Shown here: one piece after another, positions 63,751 to 64,000 of the stretch
Numbering within the stretch: position 1 is the first letter of the stretch
How the letters are laid out: each line of letters begins with the position of its first letter
Position numbers and translations under genes: made by a program
DNA from: Phytophthora colocasiae
Taxonomy: Eukaryota > Oomycota > Peronosporomycetes > Peronosporales > Peronosporaceae
Direction: 5' to 3'
Assembly: GCA_018806915.1 (NCBI GenBank)
Contig: JAGKQI010000090.1
Location: forward strand, 372,001 to 436,000
Length of the DNA stretch: 64,000 bases
Notes under the pieces: generated by a model
The model's input: only the letters and a program-made list of their open reading frames with translations
Databases searched by the model: none
What the model was told of the DNA's origin: nothing

Positions 63751-64000
63751 TTTGGTACTATATAATAGTATGTTTCCGGTAGTACTCTTTGCCGATAGTA
63801 CTCTAGCCCAATTATCCTAATACTTTGCGAAGAGAGTTATGCAGACTTTGACATGGACACCAATGGCTTTGAGACAACATGGATGAAGATCGGCACTCTG
63901 GATTGGAAAGTAAGTCCACAGAGGGACTCGAATGCATGCCAATTGAGGTTGACCAGGGACTCCAACTATTCCGGCTCCCAAGCACAATAATACATGTAAT
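63751..64000. other. Window end, possible partial gene
   Basis: Beyond the duplication limit. A plus frame around 63838-63910 (DFDMDTNGFETTWMKIGTLD) ends at a GGAAAGTAAGT that looks like a 5' splice site. No family is recognised. Confidence 0.25.

Overview
The window looks like a repeat-rich, gene-poor stretch of an oomycete genome, most likely Phytophthora or a close relative. The reasons are RXLR-dEER type secreted-effector genes, short GT-AG introns in the one intact host gene, and transposon families (DIRS-like, chromodomain-type gypsy, copia, piggyBac, MULE, hAT) whose domain make-up I associate with oomycetes. No species call is possible from the sequence alone. Nearly everything is transposon-derived. 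The plausible host genes are one intact RRP7-like rRNA-processing gene (62.79-63.70 kb, minus) and two near-identical copies of a small RXLR-type effector gene (7.28-7.63 kb minus, 28.30-28.65 kb plus). Beside them lie broken or partial copies of RRP7, a glutaredoxin-2-like gene, a second RXLR effector, a GH5 mannanase-like N-terminus, a U6-like snRNA fragment and an HSP70 fragment carried inside a MULE.

Layout. 1-3.45 kb: 3' part of a DIRS/PAT-type tyrosine-recombinase retroelement, abutting an RXLR effector remnant. 3.57-6.80 kb: segmental duplication copy A (effector remnant, glutaredoxin pseudogene, RRP7 pseudogene). 6.47-7.90 kb: left arm of a 1,435-bp inverted repeat holding the effector. 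8.43-18.14 kb: gypsy element with 0.83-kb LTRs. 19.02-27.44 kb: a MULE with 10-bp target duplication, holding an HSP70 fragment and a nested 5.6-kb copia (copia-1). 28.02-29.46 kb: right arm of the inverted repeat. 29.46-30.84 kb: internally deleted piggyBac (P1). 30.85-35.04 kb: piggyBac relic (P5) with an internal inversion, sharing a TTAA with P1. 35.06-42.92 kb: copia-2, interrupted by a MULE (MULE-E) that carries RanBP2-type zinc-finger, chromo-like and cysteine-protease-like segments. 43.01-47.14 kb: piggyBac P4 on the minus strand inside 43-bp terminal inverted repeats. 47.62-63.75 kb: duplication copy B, split by copia-3 (48.4-57.8 kb) and by piggyBac P2 (57.9-61.4 kb). Copia-3 is itself split by a small hAT, and the hAT by piggyBac P3 (52.8-56.3 kb).

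The two duplications make a natural experiment. Copy A retains the pre-insertion site of copia-3, so element ends and target duplications can be read directly. The layers give an order of events: duplication, copia-3, hAT, P3. The inverted repeat differs at about one base over 1,435 bp by eye, so it is very recent or an assembly product. I see no operon-like functional system. The notable biology is transposon nesting around effector genes, palindromes shared by piggyBac termini and a piggyBac intron, host-gene capture, and repeated local inversions. Frameshifts were inferred by reading translations by eye; no alignment or database search was run.
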